Of a DNA stretch of 64,000 nucleotides, positions 28,214 to 38,852 are shown piece by piece (position 1 is the stretch's first letter; each line of letters begins with the position of its first letter). Under the pieces are notes generated by a model that worked only from the letters and a program-made list of their open reading frames with translations, searched no databases and had not been told where the DNA came from. This stretch comes from Aphrocallistes beatrix. Its lineage: Eukaryota > Porifera > Hexactinellida > Sceptrulophora > Aphrocallistidae. Location of the stretch: assembly GCA_963281255.1 (NCBI GenBank), contig OY725496.1, forward strand, positions 930,001 through 994,000, written 5' to 3'. A program made the position numbers and the translations under genes.

Positions 28214-29203
28214 CATAGCCTACTGTATATAAGGCCTCACAGTAACTTGCGAATTTGGGACTAGGGATGCGGTAGAAGATGGTTGAACTAATACATGAGC
28301 TGCCTTAAATCATTAACACAGCACAATAGAGCTTAGGAATGTATTGCCAGCATATATAAATATGGCGTCAAACTACCCATATCCGTTGTTAAAATTTAGA
28401 TCAGTCACCATATGGTTGCACAATAGGTTATATTTGTGACAAATTTGTCGATTTTCAGACGCCGTTTAGGGGCACTTCTAAGTGTTTTTATTATAGTTTT
28501 TTTCGCTTAGATGTGATTGGGTTAAAACGAAGAATCCAGAACTTTTTCATGGAATGTTGCTACGGAAACGTGTTTTGGTCAGTTGGGGTTATATCTTGAA
28601 ATCTACAATAGCTACACATTCAAATGTAATTCCATTTGATAGCGAATATACTACTTCCTATTAAGCAATAATATAATTTCGACATAAAATCAATGGTTTA
28701 CGAGATATTCCGCAATATATCTATTGATCACATTTGGCAATTTGTCGAATATCTCGTAAACCATTGAATTTAGAGGTCAAATTATATTATCGCTTAATAG
28801 GAAGTAGTATATTTGCTATCAAATGGAATTATATTTGAATGTGTATCTATTGCAGTTTTCAAGATATAACCCCAACTGACCAAAACACGTTTCCATTTCA
28901 ACACTGGAATGTAGCAACATTCCATGAAAAAAATCCAGATTTTTCGTTTTAACCCATTCACGAAAATCACCAAATTTGTCGCAAATATAACCTATTGTGC
29001 AACTATATGGTGACTAATCTAAATTTTAACAATGGATATGGGTACTTTAACACCATATTTATATATGCTGGTAGTACATTCCTAAGCTCTATTGTGCCTT
29101 CTCAATGATTTAAGGCAGCTCATGATTAGTTCAACCATCTTCTACCGCATCCCTAGTTCCAAATCCGCAAGTTGCTGTGAGGCTTTATATACAATGGGCT
29201 ATG
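28214..29203. mobile_element. Palindromic MITE with P-type ends, copy 1
   Basis: 990-bp near-perfect palindrome, arms about 480 bp, starting CATAGCCTACTGTATATAAG and ending in its complement. Flanking 7 bp ATTATAC is duplicated exactly (28207-28213, 29204-29210). Ends match the P-type transposon at 8537 at 29 of 33 positions. No reading frame. It lies in the right arm of the composite element. Confidence 0.88.
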
Positions 29204-29606
29204 ATTATACTAAATGAAGCTTGTATCAGAACTTATGAGCCACCCTGGTCCCTGAATAATCCCGTAATTGATTGCAATATTTCCCATTTAGCGCAAATGA
29301 ATATTCGTTAGGATTTTTCGAAGGAATATCTGAATATTTGGTAGTATATATATTTTTATTTCAGCTCTATTCAGCACTACTTAATGAATTTTCCAATTTA
29401 CAACAGAGTCGGGTTTTTTTCAATTATCCAATCTGAATTTTTCAGATATCTTCCACATTCTAAATTATTTTTTTCTCTTAGCAATGATTTCACTTTACTG
29501 ATCTTCAACTTGACATTCATTGGTATTCTCATTTATAATAATACAGGTTGTGTCTTAGTTAAAGTATAACAGTTCAATTCAATACAAACTATTCAAAACT
29601 AAAGAA

Positions 29607-30050
29607 ATGGCAACAAATATTCAAGAAATTGTCCCTTACGACACTACTGTGCATTTCGATCGCATCACGGACACATTGAATGGTCTGATTGATCAGTTGA
29701 TCGAGAGGAGAGACACTCTCTGTCAAGTAGTGGTACATCTTCGCGATGACTTCCATAACAAAGAGTCCACTTGTGTCACAGCCATCGAAGAGTTGGATCA
29801 AACTCAGCTGCATCTGAATCAAAATGAAGAAAGTGAACATCAACCTCCCCGCTCACGAGCAAGTAGGACTCGTGTACGAACAGGCCAAGCAACAGCTGTG
29901 TGTTCCCATCCCACTCCCCAACCTCTCCTTCTCCTGTCCCACCTTCTCCCTACTTCAGACACAGATAGAGCAGTTCGGAGATGTAGTCCTGCTGAAAGCA
30001 TCGAATTACTCTCAAAAGCAACAACTTATCCTAACCGCTGGGAGTCCAGT
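29607..30050 (+). pseudogene. Coiled-coil protein (TRIM/NHL type) N-terminal remnant
   Basis: ATG 29607 begins MATNIQEIVPYDTTVHFDRI, then a leucine/charged helix LNGLIDQLIERRDTL...CVTAIEELDQTQLHLNQNE. A one-base shift near 29825 moves the match into another frame: KVNINLPAHEQVGLVYEQAK, FSCPTFSLLQTQIEQFGDV. This layout (coiled coil, then a strand leading to NHL blades) is that of larger NHL proteins. It is cut at about 30050, where a Ty3 gag piece in opposite orientation begins, so the propeller is missing. The ATG is preceded by a clean AT-rich leader. Confidence 0.6.
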
Positions 30051-30484
30051 CCCGCGATGGCCTGCGCTACAACGACAGCATACCAAAGCCTGACTCCTCT
30101 TGGGCGTACTTTTCACGAGGTAAAGCTTCTCTGAGCTCACCTTTGAACTTTGCAGATCATGGACATTACGCTCCGCGGATTCTGTTGCTTGAGCTAGGTC
30201 GAAAGCCTTCTTAAACGTCAAATCCGGCTCGGAAAGCAAACGCCGTTGGATACCATTGTCGCTAATACCACACACAAGACGGTCACGGAGCATACCATTT
30301 AGCGAATCCCCGAAGCCACAATGCTCGGACTGCTTCCTTAGCTCAGTAACGTAGACCGCAACTGCTTCACCGTCCCTGCGAGACCGAGAGTGGAACGTAA
30401 ACCTCTCCACAATAACTGAAGACCTAGGCTGTAGGTGATTCTTCATTAGTTCAACCAGCTGCACGAAGGTCTTCTCGGCCGGTT
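30050..30484 (-). pseudogene. Ty3/gypsy gag fragment
   Basis: Minus-strand frame reads KTFVQLVELMKNHLQP, FHSRSRRDGEAVAVYVTELR, GFGDSLNGMLRDRLVCGI, LTFKKAFDLAQATE and a decayed knuckle CCRCSAGH. This is the capsid-like part and start of the zinc knuckle of a Ty3/gypsy gag of the K02A2.6 type. Codon usage is GC-richer than the neighbourhood, which suggests recent arrival. No LTRs, protease or polymerase adjoin. It is bounded by the coiled-coil remnant on one side and a MITE piece on the other. Confidence 0.78.
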
Positions 30485-30670
30485 TGAGTCTTCAAATTCT
30501 AGGAAAAATTAGCTCACACATTTTCCTCGAACATTAAAAATTTGTATATAAGATGTTCAGATCAGTGCATTTTGAAGACCAATTCGATCAGATTTTTGTG
30601 ATGTAAAAAGATTGCCATTTTGGGGAATTTTGCCTAATGAAGCTTGTAACAGAATTTATGGGTCACCCTG
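30485..30670. mobile_element. MITE right part, as in the composite
   Basis: Interior TCTTCAAATTCT...CATTTTCCTCGAAC and right end ATTTATGGGTCACCCTG followed by TA. The left end is missing, replaced by the gag fragment. Confidence 0.6.
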
Positions 30671-30737
30671 TAGTAAGTGAAATAGGCATCTACTCTATAC
30701 AGTTTCTAAGTATCACAAGCTAAGTGGTAACACGATT

Positions 30738-31817
30738 CATAGCCTACTGTATATAAGGCCTCACAGTAACTTGCGGATTTGGGACTAGGGATGCGGAGGA
30801 AGACCGTTGAGCTAATACATGAGCTGCCTTAAATCATTTACAAAGCACAATAGAGCTTAGGAATATATTATCAGCATATATAAATATGGTGTCAAAGTAC
30901 CCATATCCGTTGTTAAAAATTTGATTAATCACCGTATGGTTGCGCAATAGGTTATATTTGTGACAAATTTGGTGATTTTCAGAGGCCGTTTAGGGGCACT
31001 TCTATGTGTTTTTATTGTAAAATTTTTCGCATAGAACTGAGATGTGAATGGGTTAATAAATACGAAAAATTTGGAATTTTTTCATAGAATGTTGGTACAT
31101 TCCAGTGTTGCTATGGAAACGTGTTTTGGTCAGTTGGCGTTATATCTTGAAAACTGCAATGGCTACACATTCAAATGTAATTCCATTTGATAGCGAATAT
31201 ACTACTTCCTATTAAGTGATAATATAATATCAACCTCTAAATTCAATAGTTTATGAGATATTCGACAAATTATCAAATGTGACCAATATGGTACATTGTC
31301 GAATATCTCATAAACTATTGAATTTAGAGGTCGAAATTATATTATCTTTTAATAGGAAGTAATATATTTACTATCAAATAGAATTACATTTGAATGTCTA
31401 GCTTTTGCGGTTTTCAAGATATGACCCAAACTGACCAAAACACGTTTCCATAGCAACACAGGAATGTACCAACATTCCATTTTAAAAAATCCAAATTTTG
31501 GTATCAACTCATTCAAATCTCAGTTCTATGCGGAAAAATTATAATAAAAACAAAAGTGTCCCTAAACGGCCTCTGAAAATCGCCAAATTTGTCACAAATG
31601 TAGCCTATTGCGCAACCATATGGTGACTAATCAAAATTTTGACAACGGATATAAGTACTTTGACACCATATTTATATATGCTGATAATACATTCCTAAGC
31701 TCTATTGTGCTTTGTAAATTATTTAAGGCAGCTCATGTATTTGCTCAACGGTCTTCCTCCGCATCCCTAGTCCCTAATCCGCAAGTTACTGTGAGGCCTT
31801 ATATACAGTAGGCTATG
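30738..31817. mobile_element. Palindromic MITE with P-type ends, copy 2
   Basis: 1,080-bp palindrome of the same family as 28214-29203, CATAGCCTACTGTATATAAG to the complement. Exact 7-bp duplication CACGATT (30731-30737, 31818-31824). Arms about 500 bp around a short centre at about 31280. Confidence 0.92.
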
Positions 31818-31957
31818 CACGATTACATTTTTAGGCTAGTAGTCAAGAAAGCTAAACCGCACGAATCCTCGAATAGCCTCTATTAATAGGATTCTACTGT
31901 CTCAAGTCTCTACAGTCATTTATTTTATTTTTTCGTTACTACATCATATCAGATATA

Positions 31958-32145
31958 CAGTCCACTCCGCTTAATAGGGTCACTGTTTAATCGGGTCAAC
32001 CGCTTAATCGGGCCACTTCTGGCAGGACCGGAATAGCTTTCACACATAGAAGCTAATACAAAATATTTTCGGTTAATAGGGTTCTCCGCTTAATCGGGTC
32101 AAAATGTCCTCTGACCGATGTGACCCTATTAAGCGGAGTCGACTG
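31958..32145. mobile_element. pogo-like MITE (188 bp)
   Basis: Ends CAGTCSACTCCGCTTAATAG, inverted, flanked by TA. The interior repeats the motif CTTAATCGGGTCA. A second copy, split by a 3.2 kb insertion, is at 56401-59849. Confidence 0.88.
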
Positions 32146-32374
32146 TATATATCAAATGAAATTTCGACAGTTCAATTTAATATTTCAGGAAGTATTTGAT
32201 TAACCTTTTCAATAACCATTTATTATAATATTCAGTTTTTCAAGCTTGAATTCATGAAAGATTTAATAGAATTTGAACCTCAAGTGCCTAAAAACATAGC
32301 TACATAATGTTTAATAGCCACGTTATGCTTATATAATATTTATATAAAGTGGAAAAAACAAAAAACAAAATAGG

Positions 32375-32454
32375 TTAGATTGAGTGACTCAAGGAGTCTG
32401 CAGGACGACTCTGCGGACACGAAGTGCCCGCGAGAGCAAACGAAGCGCGCTTGT
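32375..32454 (+). repeat. Family B GC-rich end fragment
   Basis: GATTGAGTGACTCAAGGAGT to CGAAGCGCGCTTGT with hairpin GCGGACACGAAGTGCCCGC; only the 3' 80 bp. Confidence 0.6.
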
Positions 32455-32499
32455 ACGCGTATATATAATAGCTGAAAACTCACAGGTGTTTTTAAGAAA

Positions 32500-32950
32500 T
32501 TGGCTTACTATAAGTACAATATAATGAGTATTTTTTCGGGGCTTGGAATTTCAGGCCTGGCGGAAAGATTTATTGGTTCAACCGGGATCGACAGATCTAT
32601 CAATTTTACCATGAAGCTCTACTGGTATTTAAGATATTACCAAGATACAATTTATAGTAAAGGTTGGGCCGGACCGGTCATAAATGTTACTACCACCATG
32701 GGCAGACCAATATATTCGACCTGTTCGATATATCAGTTCAGTTATGACCGAACCAAATCGACGTCAAAAATTAGAATGCTCCGCCAGCCCTGAATTCACC
32801 GCAATCTATTATTGTTTCTTAAAATTTGAAAATAGAAAAGTTTACGGCATTAATTTGAAGTGGAGAGCTTCCATAAATGCTCAAAGAGTTCTACTCCATC
32901 TTATCGTGAAATTTCACGTGTTTCTCGCATCTAAACATTACTATAAATAG
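32500..32950 (+). other. Two overlapping short frames, unrecognised
   Basis: Frames of 97 (32500-32793) and 88 codons (32684-32950) overlap in different phases. Neither shows a motif I know. The local G+C is a little higher than around. Possibly a decayed gene or chance. Confidence 0.2.
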
Positions 32951-32999
32951 AAATGAAACGTTATTAAAATGAATGATATTCACAAATTTTTGTATTTAC

Positions 33000-34100
33000 A
33001 AACAATTACACAATACTATTCAAATTACATGTGACTCAATAATTAAATTATTATCCCAAACCAAAGGATTCCAGTTATTTGAAGTGGAGGAATAATGGAA
33101 CAGCAATCATATTTCTATTTGAATTGTATAATACAAATAAGATATAATGATCCTGAATAAGATATCTAAGAGGCTAATACTCGTAGATGTGACTTCATGT
33201 TTACAATATTGATTACCAATATACTACGTAGCTAATAGCTTGCAGCTAACGTTACTTGATTCATAATTTATCTATATGTAAACTTCCCGTTCCTAAGATT
33301 ACTCAAATTATTAAAAGATCAAAAGTACAATATTGATTATTCAATCTTCATTGTGCTTTTGTATGTGTGTATTGGCCAAAGTACATTCAGAAATAGGTAT
33401 AAATAGCAGAATAATAAAATGCATATGATGAAAATAAAGGCAATGGAAAATGCAGTAGAATTAGTTTAAAATGTTCTCGGAAACTAAAAGAGGCGGATAA
33501 TTGTACATTAACAAAATCTACTATATTTCGTTCGTAAAATTATTAGTCCAATAATAGTATTTGATGTCTTGCAACGCGCCTCATTTCCAGAAATGATGCC
33601 ACAAACAATGTACTTAAGTAAATTATGATTCATCACACAATTGCTTCTAAAGGTAAATTAAATTTTCTAAGGATTTTATAAAATCCGCTAATGATCAAGT
33701 TTGTCCATCATGAAAAGTAGATTGGCGCAAAAATCATTGAAATGTTTAGATACACCATATTATATTCATTATATTTCATGCCAAAAAGATCCGTTAAGCT
33801 ATTGGGTAAAATTCCGCAGATTTCAGCAGGTTTGAAACTAACGCATTCATCAAGCTTGTTTCTGTTGGAATTTTTATTAGTAAGTTGTCCTGAAGTTTGA
33901 AAAAACTAGTCATATACACCCCTTGGTTCAATTGATTATCAACAAATAGATGCATTGGGAATGTATCAATGAATATTGATACCTTCATAATAATACAAGG
34001 ATTATTAGTTTTATAGTGACTTATTTTCCAGATTTTCGTAAATTAAGAAACAGTCGAACTCCATATTTGATTTTCCTATTGTAATAATCGTAAGTTCAAC
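33000..34100. other. No gene recognised
   Basis: AT-rich, no convincing coding sequence or repeat. Confidence 0.4.
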
Positions 34101-34104
34101 TGAT

Positions 34105-34307
34105 CTGTAGACTAGTTGGCCTGACCGTTACTAGTGGGGTTTCGTCCCATTTCACGGACTCATCAGGAGGGTGACCCTCGATCCCGTGGTCCTATCTTGG
34201 TCACGCTTCCTTATTGCCAGGACGCCTAATTAACGGCCGCTTCTGCTTCCTTCCGCTTCCCGGTGGTCCTCTGTGACTCACCGCGGTCCCGATACTACAC
34301 CTATCCA
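34105..34307 (-). mobile_element. GC-rich segment carrying the hammerhead
   Basis: Compositionally distinct island (roughly half G+C in an AT-rich region), without a frame. No tRNA-like boxes recognised. A retrozyme-, SINE- or Penelope-derived fragment are options; the element type is not determined. Confidence 0.4.
34128..34190 (-). ncRNA. Hammerhead ribozyme motif
   Basis: The minus strand contains the hammerhead core CTGATGAG (34166-34159) and GAAAC (34143-34139) separated by a stem II hairpin GTCC/GGGAC with loop GTGAAAT. Upstream, GAGGG-TCA-CCCTC forms a 5-bp stem I that directly abuts the core, and the predicted cleavage follows the C of GGGATC (between 34180 and 34179). Stem III would be formed by ACGGG-A-U and A-CCCC with one mismatch or bulge, giving a type III arrangement. 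It lies in a GC-rich segment of about 200 bp (34105-34307) that differs from its surroundings and is probably the body of a small retroelement. Self-cleavage not tested. Confidence 0.8.
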
Positions 34308-34384
34308 ATGCGATATACATGTACAAGTATATCAAACAATTAATTATAAAATTGTTAAACATAGTATTAACTGATATATAAATA

Positions 34385-34569
34385 CAGTCAGGGTCGCTTA
34401 TTGTGAACCACCAGGGGACCAAAAAATCTGTTCATTACAGAGATACTTCATATTAAGCGAACTTGATTCAATACAAACCCTATCTAAGAAACGAAATTGG
34501 GACCAGGAGGTTAGTTCATAATAAACGAATGTTCATATTAAGCGGGTTCATAATAAGCGACCCTGACTG
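34385..34569. mobile_element. pogo-like MITE 2 (185 bp)
   Basis: Ends CAGTCAGGGTCGCTTATTGT / complement with small differences, TA on both sides. Interior has repeats of ATTAAGCG(A/G)(A/G). A left-end fragment occurs at 40588-40662. Confidence 0.85.
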
Positions 34570-34599
34570 TACTTACATTCTCAATGTACTTGTATCAAA

Positions 34600-35640
34600 T
34601 GTCAATCAATTAAACCCATCTTGCGAACTGCTTTGAACTTTGCAAAACGTCGGGACCACATTCCAATACAAATTCGAATAGAAACAGACTGGATGAATGC
34701 GTGAACTATCAAAATTTTATACAATATATCCATTTGATACAAAATATTATGAGTTGTGATGCATCTAAACATTTCGCTGATTTATATGGACATATTGGGA
34801 TATGCTGTGTTGTTAAATAACCTAGCAAAATTAGGCCAATTATATTTTGAATTTTTCTTAGATATTTAGATTAAGGTTGATATTTTAAAGTATTGCATTT
34901 CTGTAGGAAGGAATTGAAATTAAAAATGGGAGACATTTTTCAACAAATCATAGTTTTGCAAATTTGCTAGACAATTATTCCTTCCATCTACATTTGAAGC
35001 AAATAGAGTACCCGTTAGTTTAAACTTTAAAGTGTAATTCTCAGCTAATACTGATGAAATAATTGAATATTATTTCACTCAACAGAGGATAATACGTAAG
35101 TTAAGATCTACCAAAGTGGTACTTATCTTACAAATATGCATAAATTAAGACAGCAGTATAGGTTTAAATGCTTACTGAATGCAAGTAAAGCAGTATAGGA
35201 GTGTCTCAATTTAAAATTATATAAATACTTGTAACTAATAAGAATGAAAAAGGATTGCTACTAAAATAAGATAATCAGCAAGTAAGATAAAAGGTTAATC
35301 AATTTCTGGGATAATTGTCTTATGTGGAAATAAATAAGATGAGAAATTCATGCAAACAAAGTTGAGGTAGCAAACATCAAGAATATATTTGTAGCTGTGA
35401 GTCAGAAAATGTCTGACTAAATAATGATACTAGAATAGCGGAGAGCAGACACACAACCTATGCCACACCTGTACAGACTATACACACGTGTGTTGCATTT
35501 GTCCAGCACCTGCTTCTATGATCTTGTTAACTGCAGTAATAAGATAGGGATATGCCATAATTTAGTAGTGTTAATCTCTCAAGTATTAATCAGCAAGGCT
35601 ATCTTAAAAATACTTCAAAAATACACTAATATTGTATCAA
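34600..35640. other. No gene recognised
   Basis: AT-rich. 35305-35400 repeats 19855-19955; 35500-35560 (GTCCAGCACCTG..., AGTAATAAGATAGG) repeats 37045-37105. Confidence 0.4.
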
Positions 35641-36276
35641 ATACTACTATTAAACTTGTCTGAATAATGACTCAATACTACAAAGATTAAATCATTCCAT
35701 TGTGTTAAGAACAAGACAGTTTGCAGGGATTGAATAATATCTTCAATCCGTGTTGAGAGGCTGACGTTCTCTGTAATTTTCCAGCTAAAGAGAGTGACAT
35801 TCCTAGTACTCTGAGGGGACAACCTTTTAAACAATCATTATTTCACATACAAATAGTATTACAATGAGTATATTCAAGAAGAAGAATACTTCTAGGCGCT
35901 ATTGGATAGAGCTATTCCAACTCCAGATTAGATAATACAATGTTTATGATTCACAGTAGATTTTTCCAATCAATCATTCGTTTCTAACTTTTATGATTAT
36001 CAATCAGTGCCACTTTATTCCACATAGATCCATTTAAAACACTCTACATGATATCAATGAATTATCTATGGTAGCTCAGGCTGATAGGACTATTTTTGAG
36101 TTGAGTAATTTATTAAACATATTCAACTGGGATTGGAAAGTGTAGATTTCGAATATTAAGACATACTTTCAGTATCTGTTAGTATTCGAATGCATTGTTT
36201 TCATAGAAAGATCCAAATTAGTACTATTTGCATGGGAAAGAATAAAGTATTCAAATACCTTTGTCCGGTTGGTATA
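35640..36276. repeat. Duplicated block shared with 7.4-8.0 kb
   Basis: Second copy of the block described at 7420-8032, with extra sequence between the two matching parts. It ends with the AAATACCTTTGTCCGG motif of a MITE end. Confidence 0.45.
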
Positions 36277-36500
36277 CATACATCCCACTGCTCAGCTCCT
36301 CGACAAAGAGCTGTGACAAATGCTCTTCTAATGACGTCAGAGAATACTCATGAGTATCCTCAAGTATGTAGACACGGTAACAGAGTAGTAGACTATTGGT
36401 TTGTGAGTGCTGTAGGATCAGGAATAGAGAAGTCGATATTATAAGTGCTAACTCATTCTTCTTGGAGTAGAAGTGTGTAGCAGTTATGTGACCAATTTTC
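36277..36500 (+). other. Conserved block X, copy 3
   Basis: The best preserved copy: MTSENTHEYPQVCRHGN and VVDYWFVSAVGSGIEKSIL in one frame, then stop. It is about 700 bp beyond the 3' end of the intact NHL gene, tail to tail. Product unknown. Confidence 0.5.
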
Positions 36501-36564
36501 CACATAGTAATGTGACCATATGTGATCATATTTCCACATGGTAAACATTTAAAATTACAAATAC

Positions 36565-37000
36565 AAGTGGCTTCGATTACTTACGCTGAGCGGCTGGCGG
36601 ACACATTGTGTCCACCGGAGGCGCCCGTGTGCCCCTGTGGTCAACTTTGACTGATTATATGGGAGATAAAATCTCTAAATACGTCTGCCCTACTGTTACA
36701 ATCGATATCATTCAAAAATCACCAAGTTTATCAATTTTCAAAAATTGGATGAGTAATGATGACGTCACAACAAAGTGATGAGCTATCATTTTTAATGATA
36801 GTTATATCATGTGTGGAATATGTTAGTATACACATTCTATTAAAATTTCAGCCTTCTATCTCATATCATTTCTGAGGTATGTTCAAATGACTGTATTGCT
36901 TAACTTTTAAAAATGTGATAATGACGTCATAATTCCATGATGAGTCGATATTTTGCTCTGAGCTCAGAATTTAGTGCAGTCATAGCAAAAAGACACCCAA
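36565..37000 (-). repeat. Family A copy at 36.6 kb
   Basis: Decayed GC-rich end, hairpin GGCGGACAC...GTGTCCACC, the ATCGATAT and GATGACGTCA landmarks, to CCAACTGCCAAAAATTAGCT. Inserted between block X and the NHL gene. Confidence 0.7.
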
Positions 37001-37196
37001 CTGCCAAAAATTAGCTTCCAGTGAATTTTAATAAGGCTCATAGAAATTGTCCAGCACCTGTTTCTATGACCATGTTAATTACAGTAATAAGATAGGAATA
37101 GACACAGTACGAAATAGCATGTAAATTACACAAATTTGATATCAAATTTAAATTAGAAACTAAACAGAAACGAACAGATAATGACAGAAAACACAT

Positions 37197-38114
37197 TTAT
37201 AGAGAAGAAAATATTTGAAGTCCGTAGTTATGGTTAGCGGATACAGCAACTAATTTTAGATTTGAAGCCAGTGCTAATCCTAGAGGAAAATCAAACATTC
37301 CACCTTGATGTCCACGTTCCCTTATCGTGTGGAGTAGAGATCCTTCATTTGAGAATATTTTGATCTGGTGATCCCGGGAATCGCTGATAAATAGATTCTT
37401 TTTGTCGTCAAGACACAAAAAGTAGGCTCGAGTTACCTGCATTCCTCTACCACGAGTGATTAGAGAGCGAATCTTGTGTCCTGTATGATTAAATACATGC
37501 ACACAAGGAGAACCATCGGAACAAAGTACGTACATTTCTTCCGTCGTCAATTTTACGTCCCAAGGTTTGTGTATCGTTGGATGCGTCACTTCTCTTATCG
37601 GATGTATAGAGCTATCTAGAATTAGGATTCTGTTGTTATTTGTATCAGCTATGTACACATCTCCATTAGTAGAGATAGAGAGTTGGCTGGGATCATCAAA
37701 CTGTTCGATACCAGACCCTCTGCTCCCTAGCCTAGCCACTAAACGGAGGTCAGTCTCTATCTTCAAGTGAAACACAGCGTGTACTTTCTTGTCCGTTAAA
37801 TATAGGTTGTTTCCGTGAATTGCGATACCCCATAATCCTTTCATGTACTCGTGAGTGTAACTGTTTAGAAACTCGCCAAAATCTGAAAATATAGACACTC
37901 TAGTTAAAATAAAAATTCCCTCAGTGACATATATGTGGTTAGTGGCTGGGTCTATTGCGACAGCACGAGGATACCAGAGTTCACCAGGAGCTTGACCTCT
38001 CTTCGCAACAGCTGTTAAGTGGTCCACAGGCTGTGAGTCGGGAAATGCTATGGCCATTCTACTCAACTGGAAGATCGTTAATAGGGTAGTATTATGAATG
38101 AACAAGAGTATCAT
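37197..38114 (-). CDS. Short NHL-repeat protein, intact (305 aa)
   Basis: The only unbroken member of the short NHL group. Residues 20-25 are the conserved start M-A-I-A-F-P; the 19 residues before it (from ATG 38114) are hydrophobic and not conserved among copies, so ATG 38057 is the likelier start, or the exon begins at the AG in CTTCCAG. Six blades follow: YPRAVAIDPATNHIYVTEG, MKGLWGIAIHGNNLYLTD, DPSQLSISTNGDVYIAD, KPWDVKLTTEEMYVLC, AYFLCLDDKKNLFISDS and FPLGLALASNLKLVAVS. A complete propeller without an N-terminal coiled coil. NHL propellers bind protein or RNA partners; no catalytic function is known for the domain. The 5' and 3' flanks match those of the broken copies, and the 3' side carries block X. 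Confidence 0.82.
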   Translation of the reverse strand: MILLFIHNTTLLTIFQLSRMAIAFPDSQPVDHLTAVAKRGQAPGELWYPRAVAIDPATNHIYVTEGIFILTRVSIFSDFGEFLNSYTHEYMKGLWGIAIHGNNLYLTDKKVHAVFHLKIETDLRLVARLGSRGSGIEQFDDPSQLSISTNGDVYIADTNNNRILILDSSIHPIREVTHPTIHKPWDVKLTTEEMYVLCSDGSPCVHVFNHTGHKIRSLITRGRGMQVTRAYFLCLDDKKNLFISDSRDHQIKIFSNEGSLLHTIRERGHQGGMFDFPLGLALASNLKLVAVSANHNYGLQIFSSL

Positions 38115-38230
38115 AAGGCTACTTATTCAGACAGTGCACCAGTAACTCAGAGATTAATTAACGAATAGTATTAACTAACAATTATATTCTATTTTACCAT
38201 TACTTGGGATATTCAACAAATTCACACTCC
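38115..38230 (-). promoter_or_regulatory. 5' flank of the intact NHL gene
   Basis: Shares GTGCACCAGTAACTCAGAGA-like and TTACTTGG-like motifs with the flanks at 1880, 5720 and 38885. Candidate promoter region; no TATA box I would insist on. Confidence 0.35.
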
Positions 38231-38617
38231 GGATCAATATCTCATAGGATAGTGAAAGAGGATATATTCAATTTGTTCATTGTATTTATTAGAGATTATT
38301 TCCAATTTGTAAAGTATAATTTTACTTTGATAGACAATTATTGTGGTTCGAATGTTTGATTTTTGTAAATCGGTTTAGTGATAAATCTAAACTTAAACCG
38401 AATGTAACTTTAACCGAATGCGAATGCTGATATGCGGTTCTCAACTGAATATCAACTATTTGACAAAGAGTATTTGTTCTCACCGAATATTAAACTATTC
38501 GGTTGCAACCTTGTGCAAAACTAACTTGGAAAATCCTCTAGCCTAAACCCACCCAACCCAGAGAATTCAACCTAAATCCTTCCAATTAATATTCGATTGA
38601 TGTTCCTAAATTGGTTT

Positions 38618-38852
38618 GTATACCCCATATTGATTTCATGTTTTCGTGAGTGTAGCTGTTTAGGTACTCACCCAACTCCGAAAATATTGACACTCTCGCG
38701 AAATTGAAACATCCCTCAGTGACATATATATAGTTAGTGGCTGGGTCTATAGCGACACCAAGAGGATATCAGAGCTCTCCAGGAGCTTTACCTTTCTTTG
38801 CAACAGCTGTTAAGTGGTCTATAGGCTGTGAATCGGTAAATGCTAAGGCCAT
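38618..38852 (-). pseudogene. NHL gene 5' fragment
   Basis: Coding match from the conserved M-A (CAT at 38850-38852) through the first two blades to a point corresponding to LWG-I-A. Stops and a substitution break it. The 3' four blades are absent. It lies head-on behind the intact gene in the same orientation, so this is a tandem duplicate. Confidence 0.65.

Larger units (their letters stand above)
26161..29247. mobile_element. Composite element with 160-bp inverted repeats and captured gene pieces
   Basis: Left arm 26161-26322 starts CAGGGTGGCTCATAAGTTCT; the right arm is its inverted copy 28092-28213 plus 29204-29247 (the gap is the inserted palindrome 28214-29203). Arms are about 90% identical. 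Between them lie fragments of two unrelated genes, an N-acetylgalactosaminyltransferase-like piece and a very-large-GTPase piece, and an inner inverted repeat (26318-26756). The end type resembles mariner/Tc1 MITEs; a related end is found at 30635-30670. No TA duplication is evident for this copy. Confidence 0.65.

Noticed and set aside
36251-36529. Minus-strand frame of 92 codons over block X
   Set aside because: Not open in the other copies of block X, whereas the plus-strand frame is partly conserved.
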